Below are positions 32,963-41,403 of a DNA stretch of 64,000 nucleotides, piece by piece. The translations under genes were made by a program, and so were the position numbers. The DNA comes from JBBQVS01 sp964250805 (GTDB taxonomy: Bacteria; Chloroflexota; Ktedonobacteria; Ktedonobacterales; Ktedonobacteraceae): assembly GCA_964250805.1 (NCBI GenBank), contig CAXUHG010000009.1:1-64000 (forward strand). Direction: 5' to 3'. The notes under the pieces were generated by a model that saw nothing but the letters and a program-made list of their open reading frames with translations, ran no database searches and was not told where the DNA came from. Positions within the stretch are counted from its first letter, which is position 1. The number at the start of each line of letters is the position of its first letter.

Positions 32963-33727
32963 TTATTGAAACGTGAACGGCTGATCGTAGTAGCCTACAA
33001 AGTCACACTTTGTGTTGCACAGTTTTAGGGGTGCTGTAATTTTATACGTTGCCTGTTGTGGAGTGAATGTGAATGTGATAGTGCTCTGCTTAATGTACCC
33101 GCTTTGTCCATAAGGTTCCAGTAGTACATAGTTGTCTAAGCCCACCATACCCCCATTATCTGCGTATGATGACTGCCCGTTGAGGTCAAGTTTAAAATAG
33201 GAGAATGCGGGACTAAGCAGTTTATTACCGATATTCATCAAGGTGACATCCCATGTCATGCGATGCGTGTCGCTTTGAATATGCACTCCTGTTATACGCA
33301 CTTGTACAGGGTTGGTTCCACACTGACAATTCATGACATATGGTAGGGTTGCAGCCCTAGTAGCTGGTCCAGGAGTTGGCGGCAATGTGGGAACCGGGCT
33401 AGGCGTGTCAGTAGGTTGGGGTGTATCAGTTGGCGTGATCGTTGGAGTATCCGTAGGCACCACGGTAGGTGGTATCGTTGGAGTATCCATAGGCTGAGCG
33501 GTAGGTGATACAAGAGTATCACCTACTCCACCTATTTTACCAGAGGCAAAAGATGAAGAAGTATAAACATAAGTTGCAATGATAAAAATAATAGTAAATA
33601 TAATAGACGCAATGATAAAACGGAGTGGTGGCTTATGAGACTGCCACGATGCAAATGCCTGAATAATACTTGCAAGTATACCAACGCCTGCGCCTAGAGC
33701 AACTACAGCAACTACTAAAATGTTCAT
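32963..33727 (-). CDS. Membrane-anchored protein with Thr/Pro linker, copy A
   Basis: A 254-residue protein with two hydrophobic helices (MNILVVAVVALGAGVGILAS, FIIASIIFTIIFIIATYVYT), then a TPTDTP-rich linker of about 60 residues. An extracellular beta domain with paired cysteines follows (NCQCGTNP, LCNTKC). It is a paralogue of the plus-strand gene at 34163: same layout and matching topology, but clearly different sequence. The two are divergent and share a long inverted upstream sequence. No function is recognised. The Pro/Thr linker suggests display outside a thick cell wall. Confidence 0.65.
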   Translation of the reverse strand: MNILVVAVVALGAGVGILASIIQAFASWQSHKPPLRFIIASIIFTIIFIIATYVYTSSSFASGKIGGVGDTLVSPTAQPMDTPTIPPTVVPTDTPTITPTDTPQPTDTPSPVPTLPPTPGPATRAATLPYVMNCQCGTNPVQVRITGVHIQSDTHRMTWDVTLMNIGNKLLSPAFSYFKLDLNGQSSYADNGGMVGLDNYVLLEPYGQSGYIKQSTITFTFTPQQATYKITAPLKLCNTKCDFVGYYDQPFTFQ

Positions 33728-33730
33728 TAC

Positions 33731-34160
33731 ACGTCTCCATACAGGGTAGAACTACGTAAACAGTAATCGAAGTAAGATGCAAGTGCTACAGTGATAATTG
33801 CCAATCCTATTTTACTTAACAGAAATCCAAAAGTATAGCTTTTTTACTGCAAGTCCCCATATTGCAACCCTTAAAAAGGAACAATAGGTAGGCAGATACC
33901 GATAGTTCCTAGAGACCATCAGTTTTCTCTCCTGTTTCCTTATCTATTTCTAGGGCTGGCCGAGAACCCTTCTGGTCTCTGAGAACTGGTTATGCTGACC
34001 TCCACATGACTCCTTTGATAGTTGGTATACAAGTACTTTCAGTAAAAAACTATACGTTTGCATGTGTATTACAGTAGAATAAGATTGGCAATTATCACTG
34101 TAGCACTTGCATCTTACTTCGATTACTGTTTACGTAGTTCTACCACTGTATGGAGACGTT
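33731..34160. repeat. Long inverted repeat between divergent paralogues
   Basis: About 90 bases upstream of the minus-strand gene (33731-33825, with AACTACGTAAACAGTAATCG) recur almost exactly as the reverse complement at 34068-34160. Weaker pairing continues inward (AAAGTATAGCTTTTTTACTG against CAGTAAAAAACTATACG). The central roughly 180 bases are unique. Each arm ends just before a start codon, so both genes have the same leader and promoter sequence. No gene lies inside. Confidence 0.75.
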
Positions 34161-34162
34161 TG

Positions 34163-34906
34163 ATGAATTTTGTAGTTTTGATTTTTGCTGTAGTTGCAGG
34201 CGTGTCTTTACTAGCAAGTGTTATTCAGGGACTTGTGGCATGGCACTCGACAAATCCGTTACAAAGAAAACAACTGCGCCCATATATTATTTTTTCATGC
34301 CTATTAACAGTCATTTTTGTCATTGCAACATATTTTTCATCAATTGCACATCCAAGCACTACAGGTGAAGCGGGTGATCCTACTGCTCAGCAGACAGCTA
34401 CTCCAACGATACCATTGACCATAACACCAACAGATACTCCGACGCCAACAATAACACCTACTCCCACGTCTACCCTAGCACCTACTCCCACAGAATTGAA
34501 ATTAGCCGGACCAGAAACGCTTTCTGTAAACATTACCTTGCATTGTGATTGTACTGATCCAGTGGTCGCAACAATAACGAAGATTGTTGTAGAGCCTGCG
34601 CAGAATAGGATGCTCTGGACCATTTCCTTCTACAATAATGCACAAAGTAGAAATTCCGCTAGTTTTAACGTGTTTCATTTACAAAAAGGCGATCAGGCTA
34701 ACGATCCAACGACGAGAGAACAAACATATGCTGCAACGGGAACAGGGATAGGAGTAGATAACGTGGGTTTACAAGCAGGTGAAACTAAGCCAATCATTCT
34801 AACTTTCTCATATATACCGTATAAAGGTATCTCCTATACATTAACAAGCGAGTTAGAAACAGATTACGTTACTGTTAAATATAATCCGGTCCTTATCAAT
34901 TTTTAG
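34163..34906 (+). CDS. Membrane-anchored protein with Thr/Pro linker, copy B
   Basis: A 247-residue protein. ATG 34163 (MNFVVLIFAVVAGVSLLASV) is chosen because it matches the start of copy A and follows GGAGACG. It has two membrane helices, a TPT-rich linker (TPTDTPTPTITPTPTST) and an extracellular beta domain with LHCDCTDPV. It is the diverged inverted paralogue of the gene at 32963-33727. The coding parts have diverged much more than the upstream repeat, which is unusual. Confidence 0.65.
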   Translation: MNFVVLIFAVVAGVSLLASVIQGLVAWHSTNPLQRKQLRPYIIFSCLLTVIFVIATYFSSIAHPSTTGEAGDPTAQQTATPTIPLTITPTDTPTPTITPTPTSTLAPTPTELKLAGPETLSVNITLHCDCTDPVVATITKIVVEPAQNRMLWTISFYNNAQSRNSASFNVFHLQKGDQANDPTTREQTYAATGTGIGVDNVGLQAGETKPIILTFSYIPYKGISYTLTSELETDYVTVKYNPVLINF

Positions 34907-34951
34907 GTAGAAGTATATGAAATATATGCAGAATATGTCAGTATTGCTGAT

Positions 34952-34996
34952 GTGCATATGCAGAAGCCTTTTTTGCTATAATACCTGCATATGCAG
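34952..34996 (+). promoter_or_regulatory. Leaderless promoter with repeated TGCATATGCA palindromes
   Basis: A perfect TATAAT (34977-34982) ends 8 bases before the recombinase ATG at 34991, so the mRNA should be leaderless or nearly so. GTGCATATGCAG (34952-34963) and the palindrome CTGCATATGCAG (34985-34996, containing the ATG) are 33 bases apart, about three helical turns. This suggests a dimeric repressor or recombinase binding both sides of the promoter. Confidence 0.6.
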
Positions 34997-35905
34997 GATC
35001 AATTATCGCTGTTTCAGCGCAAAACATTTCCAGTGACTTCTGTGCAAAGCACGCCTCCCCCATCTCCGACAGCAACCAGTTTTTTATTTTCTGTGCTGCC
35101 AAACTACTTTTTGTATTTACAGGCAAAAGGCTACTCCTCTTACACCCCGGGCGACTTTACGGCGGACGTGAAAAAGTTTGGCACCTACATTAGCAACAAA
35201 GTACTTGCTGAGATTACCACCAATGATATTCGTGACTGGTTACAGGCACTGCGGACCCGTGAGCGCATGAGTGAAAAATCTATCAGCCGCAAGCGATCAG
35301 CATTGAACAACTTTTTTTCCTGGCTTGTTATAGAAAGTGTGCTTGACAGTAATCCTATGGCACCGATCCCGAACACAAAAGTTATTCCTCCATTACCGGA
35401 GATTTTATTTGAGGCTGAATGCACGAAACTGAAAGAAGCAGTCAGCACCGACCCCCGAATGTATTTGCTTGTGTTGCTGCTCTTAGAAACAGGCATAAAA
35501 ACAGAAGAGCTATTAGCATTGCAGCTTTTCCACATCGACACATCAAATAAGTATGCCCCGGAGGTCTGGATTAAGCATCGCGGCAAAAAAGTGCGCAAAG
35601 ATCGCAAGCTGAAGCTACCACGAGAAATTATTCCAGTCCTGAAGGATTATGTTGCAACATACACGATCACTGGTACCCTATTTCCCTATACCCACCGTTA
35701 CATTTCAAAGCTCTTGAGTGGTGCTCGCGAGCGTGCAGGCATACAAAAGCCATTATCAGCACATTTGCTGAGAAACACCTGTGCCGTCCGGCAGATCAAA
35801 AGCGGCGAGCCTATAGAGCGGGTATTGCTGAAATTAGGACTGGCTGAAACAACGTGGGAAGAGGCTAAAGAGAAATATCTGAAGTTAACCAGTAGTGCGT
35901 TATAG
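34991..35905 (+). CDS. Tyrosine recombinase-like protein with altered active site
   Basis: A 304-residue phage-integrase-family protein. The N-terminal SAM-like domain includes FLYLQAKGYSSYTPGDFTAD. The catalytic domain has ETGIKTEELLALQL where the first catalytic Arg would be, so Lys replaces Arg. HLLRNTCAVRQ keeps the HxxR motif. LGLAETTWEEAKEKYLKL keeps a Tyr but has Leu where the second His or Trp usually sits. It may be inactive or specialised. The start is supported by the TATAAT box just upstream and repeated palindromes, possibly its own operator or core sites. Confidence 0.7.
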   Translation: MQDQLSLFQRKTFPVTSVQSTPPPSPTATSFLFSVLPNYFLYLQAKGYSSYTPGDFTADVKKFGTYISNKVLAEITTNDIRDWLQALRTRERMSEKSISRKRSALNNFFSWLVIESVLDSNPMAPIPNTKVIPPLPEILFEAECTKLKEAVSTDPRMYLLVLLLLETGIKTEELLALQLFHIDTSNKYAPEVWIKHRGKKVRKDRKLKLPREIIPVLKDYVATYTITGTLFPYTHRYISKLLSGARERAGIQKPLSAHLLRNTCAVRQIKSGEPIERVLLKLGLAETTWEEAKEKYLKLTSSAL

Positions 35906-36215
35906 CAGCATGCGCCATTTCTTGACAAACGAAAAACTATACATATATAAAAACCTGTACACTCGTTACTACCTCTTATGTTTCATATATAATTTCTATA
36001 ATTCACGCTTCTACCTGAAAAACCCTTGACAAGCGTAACGCTAAGTGTACGCTCGAAATAACCGTAAAAAACAGAGTATGGTATGCTCTTTTCAGCAGAT
36101 ATTGTGCTTCTTTGAAATTTAGTATCGGTTCATACTGACAAAATCGCTGAAACTCAGTATACATACATTGAGTTCAGAATATTGACACTACCTAGCAATA
36201 ACGAGGATATAGGAC
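35906..36215. other. AT-rich intergenic region
   Basis: No gene is visible. It contains AAGCGTAACGCT, a short palindrome at about 36030, followed by GTACGCT. Several TTGACA-like boxes occur (about 36027 and 36182), none with a good -10 at 17 bases. It may hold the promoter for the small membrane protein that follows. Confidence 0.3.
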
Positions 36216-36506
36216 ATGAAATATAAACAGCAGCACAAGAAAACGTTTACGCTTAGAGATAGGATGATGCAATCTCTGCCAACCAATTTCTATGATGTGT
36301 TAGCAGGTATCGTCATACTTGCTTCCCTAGTTTGGTCTATCAAAAATAACAATAGCAGTATACTACCTGAAATATTAACTTTTCTTGTTGCAGCAATCGG
36401 AGCACGAACGCCAGTAGCAAAAGAGGTAGCAACAGCACTCCTCCAAAAGGTTCGCATTGAGCCAGAAAATAAGCGCACGTCAAATGAAGATGTTAATTCA
36501 AGTTAG
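36216..36506 (+). CDS. Small membrane protein
   Basis: A 96-residue protein. The basic N-terminus (MKYKQQHKKTFTLRDRMM) is followed by one or two hydrophobic segments (FYDVLAGIVILASLVWSI and ILTFLVAAIGA) and a charged tail. ACGAGGATATAGGAC precedes the ATG. No family is recognised. Confidence 0.5.
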   Translation: MKYKQQHKKTFTLRDRMMQSLPTNFYDVLAGIVILASLVWSIKNNNSSILPEILTFLVAAIGARTPVAKEVATALLQKVRIEPENKRTSNEDVNSS

Positions 36507-36713
36507 TGGCAGAATCGGTACGTTTTGCAAATATAGGGTTACGCTCATGCCGACTCATCAGGAGGGTACGAATACCTGCTCTCATCGCTTGCGGGAAAAA
36601 CGGTCAAAAGGCACACAAACCTTTGCCTCTTGAACTGAGGGAATGCATCTGCCGATATATTTTTCCGCACTGGATCAGTGCCCAAATACGTACTCCACTC
36701 ATGAGTCGGTATG

Positions 36714-36896
36714 TTACGCTTTCCCACCTTTACTTGCTACCTCACGCCGTTTTTCAGGAGGCAATACTGCAAAGCCTTTCGGCACTCTTGCTTTCCCGCC
36801 TCTGCTTTGAATCGCGTATTTTTTAGCCGGATCGTATTTCGAGGATGCAAAGCCTTGATTACTTTTTTTATGAGGTTGCCCTTTTATGGGTGGCAT
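36714..36896 (-). CDS. KGG-motif stress-type protein
   Basis: A 60-residue very basic protein. The segments KSNQGFASSKYDPAKKYAIQ, SRGGKARVPKGFAVLPPEKR and EVASKGGKA carry the SKGGKA/SRGGKA motif of small stress-induced (KGG) proteins, which are found in spores and general stress responses and probably bind nucleic acids. The frame is complete with a stop directly after SKGGKA. It is convergent with or adjacent to mobile genes. Confidence 0.65.
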   Translation of the reverse strand: MPPIKGQPHKKSNQGFASSKYDPAKKYAIQSRGGKARVPKGFAVLPPEKRREVASKGGKA

Positions 36897-36920
36897 ACGT
36901 GAGAAGATTATAGCATATGT

Positions 36921-37499
36921 TTACTCATCCTTCTGGGTCTGTGTCGCCGTTCCCACATAACGGTAAAACGTCGATTTAGAGATGTTGAGCGTCTTACAAA
37001 TATCTTTAATATTATTCGATTTATCGGCAAAGAGTTGGCGGGCCAGCTTGACTTTGTTCGAGGTGGCAAGGGTTGGGGGTCGCCCTCCCTTTCTTCCTCT
37101 GGCGCGTGCTGCGTCAAGTCCTGCTTTGGTTCGTTCAGAAATAAGGTTCCGCTCGAACTCTGCTAACATGGCAATGAATTGAAAAAAGAGCATTCCCGTT
37201 GCGGTTCCGGTATTCAAGTGTTCGGTCAGAGACACTAGCGTTATCTTGCGCTCTTTTAATTTCTCAACCGTCTCAATGAGTTGTTTGAGACTTCGCCCTA
37301 AGCGGTCCAGCTTCCACACAACAAACGTGTCCCCTTCATTCAGATATGCAAGTGCTTCTAAAAGCTCCTTGCGGTCAAAGCGCGTTCCTGTTTGTTTATC
37401 GGTAAAGATGCGTACACACCCTTGTTTTTTGAGTGCGTCAAGTTGCAGCCCTAAGTGTTGTTCAACTCTGCTAACTCTGGCGTATCCAATTAGTTGCAT
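36921..37499 (-). CDS. Serine recombinase (resolvase/invertase family)
   Basis: A 192-residue small serine recombinase. The catalytic Ser is in GYARVSR near residue 9. TGTRFDRKELLEALAYL, WKLDRLGRSLKQLIETVEKL, MLAEFERNLISERTKAGLDA and GRKGGRPP are all family motifs. The C-terminal helix-turn-helix is NIKDICKTLNISKSTFYRYV. Length and motifs match Tn3-type resolvases and DNA invertases. Its start at 37499 faces a res-like region at 37587-37681, as in Tn3-family elements, but no Tn3 transposase is present here. Confidence 0.88.
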   Translation of the reverse strand: MQLIGYARVSRVEQHLGLQLDALKKQGCVRIFTDKQTGTRFDRKELLEALAYLNEGDTFVVWKLDRLGRSLKQLIETVEKLKERKITLVSLTEHLNTGTATGMLFFQFIAMLAEFERNLISERTKAGLDAARARGRKGGRPPTLATSNKVKLARQLFADKSNNIKDICKTLNISKSTFYRYVGTATQTQKDE

Positions 37500-37586
37500 A
37501 TCTTCATCTCCTTATGGTTCTTTCAGTCCTCATCTCCCTACAGTACCATAAAAGGGTATGAATTGCTAGTATTTAGGACTATGAAT

Positions 37587-37681
37587 AATGGGACGAGTTT
37601 CTAGGACAATTTGGGACGAGGAAATGCGTGGGGTTTTTAGGATCGTCAATTCGTCCCATTAAATGACCGTTTAATGAGACA
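37587..37681. promoter_or_regulatory. Putative res region of the serine recombinase
   Basis: GGGACGA occurs at 37590, 37613 and (inverted) 37651. The last is half of a dyad reading, on the minus strand, TGTCTCATTAAACG then GTCATTTAATGGGAC. A closely similar dyad lies at 39171-39200. Three sub-sites within 100 bases, directly upstream of a resolvase gene, is the usual res layout. The rest of 37500-37808 holds no gene I can support. Confidence 0.55.
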
Positions 37682-37808
37682 GATATAGAAAGCTTATAAA
37701 CGAGAAAATAGACGCAGCGAAAATAGAGGTTGACGAAATCAAACAGCGTCAACGACCCCGACACTCTGACTAGCCATAAACTCAGGAATACTATAAATCT
37801 GCTTCCCC

Positions 37809-39005
37809 TTATGCATGATACAGTTTTTTATTAAAAGTGGTCATGAGAAACAAGAGAAACAGTAAACATGAGAATACTCCAATAGTCCATTTACTCCCAA
37901 AAATTTGCAAAAGATTGCCAGTAATGAAGAAACCAAAAGAATATGCTCCTAATACTACTAACCGAGTAAGACTGGTAACTCTTCCTCGAATTTCATCAGG
38001 AATAATTTTTGCTGAGTAAGATGATGTTGTTACATCATATAATGGGTCTATCATATAAAATAGTGCTGTGATACCTGCTACTAGAAAATTATTTATTGCA
38101 CCAGCATACAGGGTAAAGATCAGGAAACTGAGAAGTGATATACCAATAAGCAGTTGCCTCAGGTGAAAGCGTTTATGTATTTTTGCAGAAACAAATGAAC
38201 CCAGAATACCTCCTCCTGCTCCAACAGCAAAAATAAGACCGATAAATAAAGAAGAGGCATGATGCTCTTTGGCAAGAACAATTAATAGAAGATACAAACC
38301 AGCAGCAAGAATTGTTCTTCCTGCCGTAATAACATTAAGAAAACGTAACGTCGGTTGTTTCCAGAACCACATGATTGCTTCTTTGACTTCGTGATGGATA
38401 GCTTTACGTTCTGCTTTCGATTCTGTCCCTAGTGGTATATTGATGAAAAAAATGGAAATTGCATTGATAAAATAAGAAAGAGCGTCAACGAAAAAAGCAA
38501 TAATACCCCCTGTTAATTGATAGAGAAATCCTCCTAACGGTGGGCCAAGAAGTAAAGCGATGTGGTCGGCAGTTCCAGATTGTGCAGAGGCAATTGGGAA
38601 CTGTTCTTTGGAAACAACCTTTGGGAATGAGGCAAATCTCCCTAAATTCGCAAATACAAAGAAAGAACCCTCTATTGCACTAGCAATGTATAGCCATATT
38701 ACGGGAAGATTGTGAAAGGCCAATGCTAGGGCTATACTTCCCATTGCTAGTCCGCTACCAAGATTAGCTATAACCATGACAATTTTTCTATCCCATCTGT
38801 CAATCAATACACCAGCTGGAATAGCCCAAATCACATAGACAAGTCCTCGTATTGCAGCAACACCTCCGGCTTGTGCAGAAGAACCTGTCAAAGCAAGCAC
38901 AACTAATGGAAGGGCAATACCAGACACCTCAGTTCCTACCCAGGAGACAAGCTGTCCACTCCATAGAAGCATAAAATTTCGTTGTTTCCAAAGAGATTTA
39001 TTCAT
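37809..39005 (-). CDS. MFS exporter (macrolide-efflux-like MFS_3 type)
   Basis: A 398-residue transporter with about 12 membrane helices. The start MNKSLWKQRNFMLLWSGQLV is typical of MefA-like exporters. Motif A is GVLIDRWDRKIVMV near 60. GPPLGGFLYQLTG matches the antiporter-type motif C region. It probably exports drugs or small metabolites. It is AT-rich compared with its neighbours and lies exactly between two resolvase-like dyads (37653-37681 and 39171-39200), which suggests it was acquired as a cassette. Confidence 0.85.
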   Translation of the reverse strand: MNKSLWKQRNFMLLWSGQLVSWVGTEVSGIALPLVVLALTGSSAQAGGVAAIRGLVYVIWAIPAGVLIDRWDRKIVMVIANLGSGLAMGSIALALAFHNLPVIWLYIASAIEGSFFVFANLGRFASFPKVVSKEQFPIASAQSGTADHIALLLGPPLGGFLYQLTGGIIAFFVDALSYFINAISIFFINIPLGTESKAERKAIHHEVKEAIMWFWKQPTLRFLNVITAGRTILAAGLYLLLIVLAKEHHASSLFIGLIFAVGAGGGILGSFVSAKIHKRFHLRQLLIGISLLSFLIFTLYAGAINNFLVAGITALFYMIDPLYDVTTSSYSAKIIPDEIRGRVTSLTRLVVLGAYSFGFFITGNLLQIFGSKWTIGVFSCLLFLLFLMTTFNKKLYHA

Positions 39006-39170
39006 TACGTTAGTCCTAGCACAATGACCTTAATTTGCTACTCTTTTTTAGTTCATAACATTTCCCTTATCGCGTCGCGCAATACTTCGTTTACGACTAG
39101 GAAAACATGATTGTACGACACGATGAGGCATTGCAGCAGCCCAACAAGTTATTATCTTCTATTTTTGTTT

Positions 39171-39200
39171 TGTCTCATTTAACGAGCGTTTATCGAGACA
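39171..39200. promoter_or_regulatory. Second resolvase-like dyad (site I type)
   Basis: TGTCTCATTTAACG and CGTTTATCGAGACA flank a central AG; the halves match at 12 of 14 positions. It closely resembles the dyad next to the resolvase gene. Ends of the TGTCT/AGACA form are usual for Tn3-type resolvase sites. No additional sub-sites are evident nearby. Confidence 0.5.
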
Positions 39201-39228
39201 TTGATCTATAAAGCCTGTTTGCTATAAT
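39201..39228 (+). promoter_or_regulatory. Promoter directed rightwards
   Basis: TTGATC (39201-39206) and TATAAT (39223-39228) are 16 bases apart. The expected start of transcription is near 39235, a few bases before an ATG at 39241 that is out of frame with the coding remnant downstream. Confidence 0.5.
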
Positions 39229-39240
39229 CATCTTCACCAA

Positions 39241-39434
39241 ATGAAATAAAGTTACTAAAGGAATTTGCAGAGTGGTATCACACAGATGTAGAAAGTTTCG
39301 CTCACAAAGCAATTGCAGAGTATATTAAGCGGAATATGGAAAAAGTCATGTCCAACCAGCCAAGTAGGGTACAAGAAGGGGTTCCAGTAACAAGTGGACA
39401 GGAAGCAACGGTACGATTGAAACATAGCCGGTAG
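39241..39434 (+). pseudogene. Frameshifted small gene, possibly ribbon-helix-helix type
   Basis: After ATG AAA TAA in one frame, the +2 frame reads LLKEFAEWYHTDVESFAHKA, IAEYIKRNMEKVMSNQPSRV, then GVPVTSGQEATVRLKHSR and stop. The helical segment looks like a small DNA-binding antitoxin-type protein. A promoter stands exactly in front, so a one- or two-base indel after the start codon is the simplest explanation. Confidence 0.45.
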
Positions 39435-39570
39435 AGCCAATGGAGAGGAGAGAGCCACCTTTTTCTCTTTGCTTTCACCGTGCTGAAACAGTCCGTAGAG
39501 CCTGCAAAGAACGAATGTAGTCTCAATGAAAAATTCTACCGTTGCTTCTTGTCCACTTGCTACTGGAACC
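39380..39570. repeat. 34-base inverted repeat with coding potential in both arms
   Basis: The arm at 39380-39413 (GGTTCCAGTAACAAGTGGAC...) recurs inverted at 39537-39570 (...GTCCACTTGCTACTGGAACC), with 32 of 34 positions matching. On opposite strands both arms encode VPV-SGQEATV. The surrounding 39435-39977 holds no gene I can support, only short overlapping frames. Confidence 0.6.
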
Positions 39571-39977
39571 CTAACATACCTTGGTCTCAGCACGAGACCG
39601 GTGCAGATTTTAGAGCACATAGGTGGGAGAGCACGCGAAGCATATCCTGTATCTCACGCTCGCTGGTGTGGGCATAGAGTACCGTTTGTGATCAAACGCG
39701 AAATCGTTCTTAGAGGTGTTTCGTAATACCTTCCTAGACAAAGAATACCTTTGAAACGAGCGAGCATGCGCAAGAGCCATCCTCTTCTGCACACGATTGT
39801 TTTTCCTTGCGAAATGATGTATGCTTTTAGTGAAAGCCATGCCTTCTTCCTAGTGAACCGTTTCCTCACGCGAGCAATCTCTCTGTGGTGAGACGAAACC
39901 TGGTACTCTCCGAGGTCGAAGCAATGTCAATACGAGAAGGACCACCAAACAGACGGTTGTCTTAAGGAGGGAGCAGC

Positions 39978-40619
39978 ATGTATGCAGAATATAACACGCT
40001 CAGGCGAACACCGGGTCTCGTGACGTGGTTGCTCTGGGTCGTCCTGACCTGTATGGGGGGAAGCCTCGGTACACTCATTACCATCCTCAACCCCAACTCA
40101 ACCTCTTTCCTCAACCAGCTGTTCATCTGGTTCTTCCTGGTCTCGCCTCTCTTCTTTGTCGCGCTCGGCCAATGGCTGCTGCTGCGCCGCTTTGTTGCTC
40201 AATCGGGGTGGTGGCTGCTCAGCAGTGTGCTCGGTTTCATCTTTGTGCTCCCTTATCTGCTCTTCTACGGCTTCTCGTTCGAGTCTCTCGGGTACAGGTC
40301 ACTGACGTTTGGCACCCAAGAGTTCTGGAGCGTGACCCTCTCACTGACGATCATGTCGCTGATCTGGCGCTTTGGGAAGAGACCGAGACGGGTGGCCTGG
40401 TGGGTCATTGGCAGTGCCATTGCCTGGGGGGTAGGATACTCAGTCAGCCAGCAGTTTCTGCCAAGCCTCTTCTGGCATGGGGCAACTCCAACTCCACCAA
40501 ATGTCCCATGGCTCGTCGCTCTCCAATGGGTCGTTGTAGGAACTCCTTGGGCTATCATCGGTGCCATCACGGGTGTGGTGCTCATCTGGCTTGGACGTGC
40601 GACGGTACCTGGTCGGTGA
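39978..40619 (+). CDS. Multi-pass membrane protein of unknown function
   Basis: A 213-residue protein with about five or six hydrophobic helices (LVTWLLWVVLTCMGGSLGTL, LFIWFFLVSPLFFVALGQWL, WWLLSSVLGFIFVLPYLLFY, AWWVIGSAIAWGVGYSVSQQ, VVGTPWAIIGAITGVVLIWL). AAGGAGGGAG lies 8 bases before the ATG. Trp- and Gly-rich loops are seen. No family is recognised. It stands alone between relics, and its base composition looks richer in G and C than the mobile region to its left. Confidence 0.65.
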   Translation: MYAEYNTLRRTPGLVTWLLWVVLTCMGGSLGTLITILNPNSTSFLNQLFIWFFLVSPLFFVALGQWLLLRRFVAQSGWWLLSSVLGFIFVLPYLLFYGFSFESLGYRSLTFGTQEFWSVTLSLTIMSLIWRFGKRPRRVAWWVIGSAIAWGVGYSVSQQFLPSLFWHGATPTPPNVPWLVALQWVVVGTPWAIIGAITGVVLIWLGRATVPGR

Positions 40620-40786
40620 AAGGGTCCGCCAAGACCGTCGCCGAGCGTTCCCTCGACACGATGGACCGACAGAAGGACATGTCAATCGTTTCAAATTGAT
40701 CAAACGCAGTATGTATGGCTGGGCGAAATTTGATCTCTTGTGGCAACGAGTGCTTCAGTGTTCCCTACGTTAGAACAGGGAGCCAG

Positions 40787-40981
40787 ATGCGTGTGTGGAT
40801 AATTGCACTAAGGGACGTATGGGAAATATTACAGCGTGACAAAGAACAGCTCTACGATCCCGACTATCTCCCAGTTCCCTTACGCCCATTTTACGAGTGG
40901 ATGCGTCAGCAAATGGCGAAACGGCTGCCCACGTACCAAGGAAACTACCCTACTATACTGGGCCTTGATGGTCTGTTTTGA
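40787..40981 (+). pseudogene. N-terminal fragment of a DUF3841-like protein
   Basis: The 64-codon frame begins MRVWIIALRDVWEILQRDKE and continues YDPDYLP, FYEWMRQQMAKRLP, which matches the start of DUF3841 proteins (MxLWTIQS-EVYxxLQRxG, AYxWLxxQMxKR). Those are usually near 190 residues. Here the match ends after about 52 residues and the frame stops at 40981, so only a fragment remains. Confidence 0.5.
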
Positions 40982-41104
40982 GGGTCGTGATACGTTGTAT
41001 TGATGTATCTTTGAGCTTAGAAATATTTCCCACTGTTATTTTTTGTGCTTAGCAGGGGTGTTGGGAATCCTGTTTGAGCGTAGCGGATAGCTCTAGTATA
41101 GCAC

Positions 41105-41138
41105 AGAACAGCGGGAAATGGCTATTTACCGCTGTTCT
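41105..41138. terminator. Strong hairpin
   Basis: AGAACAGCGG (41105-41114) pairs perfectly with CCGCTGTTCT (41129-41138) around a 14-base loop, followed by CTCTTTT. It is a good terminator shape in a stretch (40982-41403) without a supportable gene. It would also stop minus-strand read-through from the catabolic operon. Confidence 0.55.
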
Positions 41139-41403
41139 CTCTTTTCGGCTCTGTTACAAATTTTGTCCCTTCTCTTAATCATGGACGAAACTGTGGCAAT
41201 CATACATGATACTATCTGCTCCCTGATGAACTGCAGACCGTTCGCACTCACTATCGCATATGCACTGCTGCTATCAAGTGGGGTATTTCAGCAACGGAAT
41301 GGGCAAGAGAGAAAATCTCAGGAGAATCTCTTCTAGCATAGGAACGTCCTTTCCTTTCTCTCTTCCCACTTCTTCTCTACTGTGCTTCGTGTAGCAATGG
41401 CAA

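Noticed and set aside
36506..36600. tRNA-Cys-like string (GTGGCAGAATCGGTA, TTTGCAAA, GGTACGAATACC)
   Set aside because: The pieces resemble D-loop, anticodon loop and T-loop, but the anticodon stem is missing and the T-arm does not pair. No cloverleaf can be drawn.
30793..37499. A prophage
   Set aside because: An antirepressor-like protein, an integrase-like gene and a resolvase are present, but no capsid, terminase, portal, tail or lysis gene. A mobile mosaic is the safer description.
39654..39869. 71-residue minus-strand basic frame
   Set aside because: It overlaps another frame of similar length, has no ribosome binding site and no family resemblance, so it is not reported as a gene.
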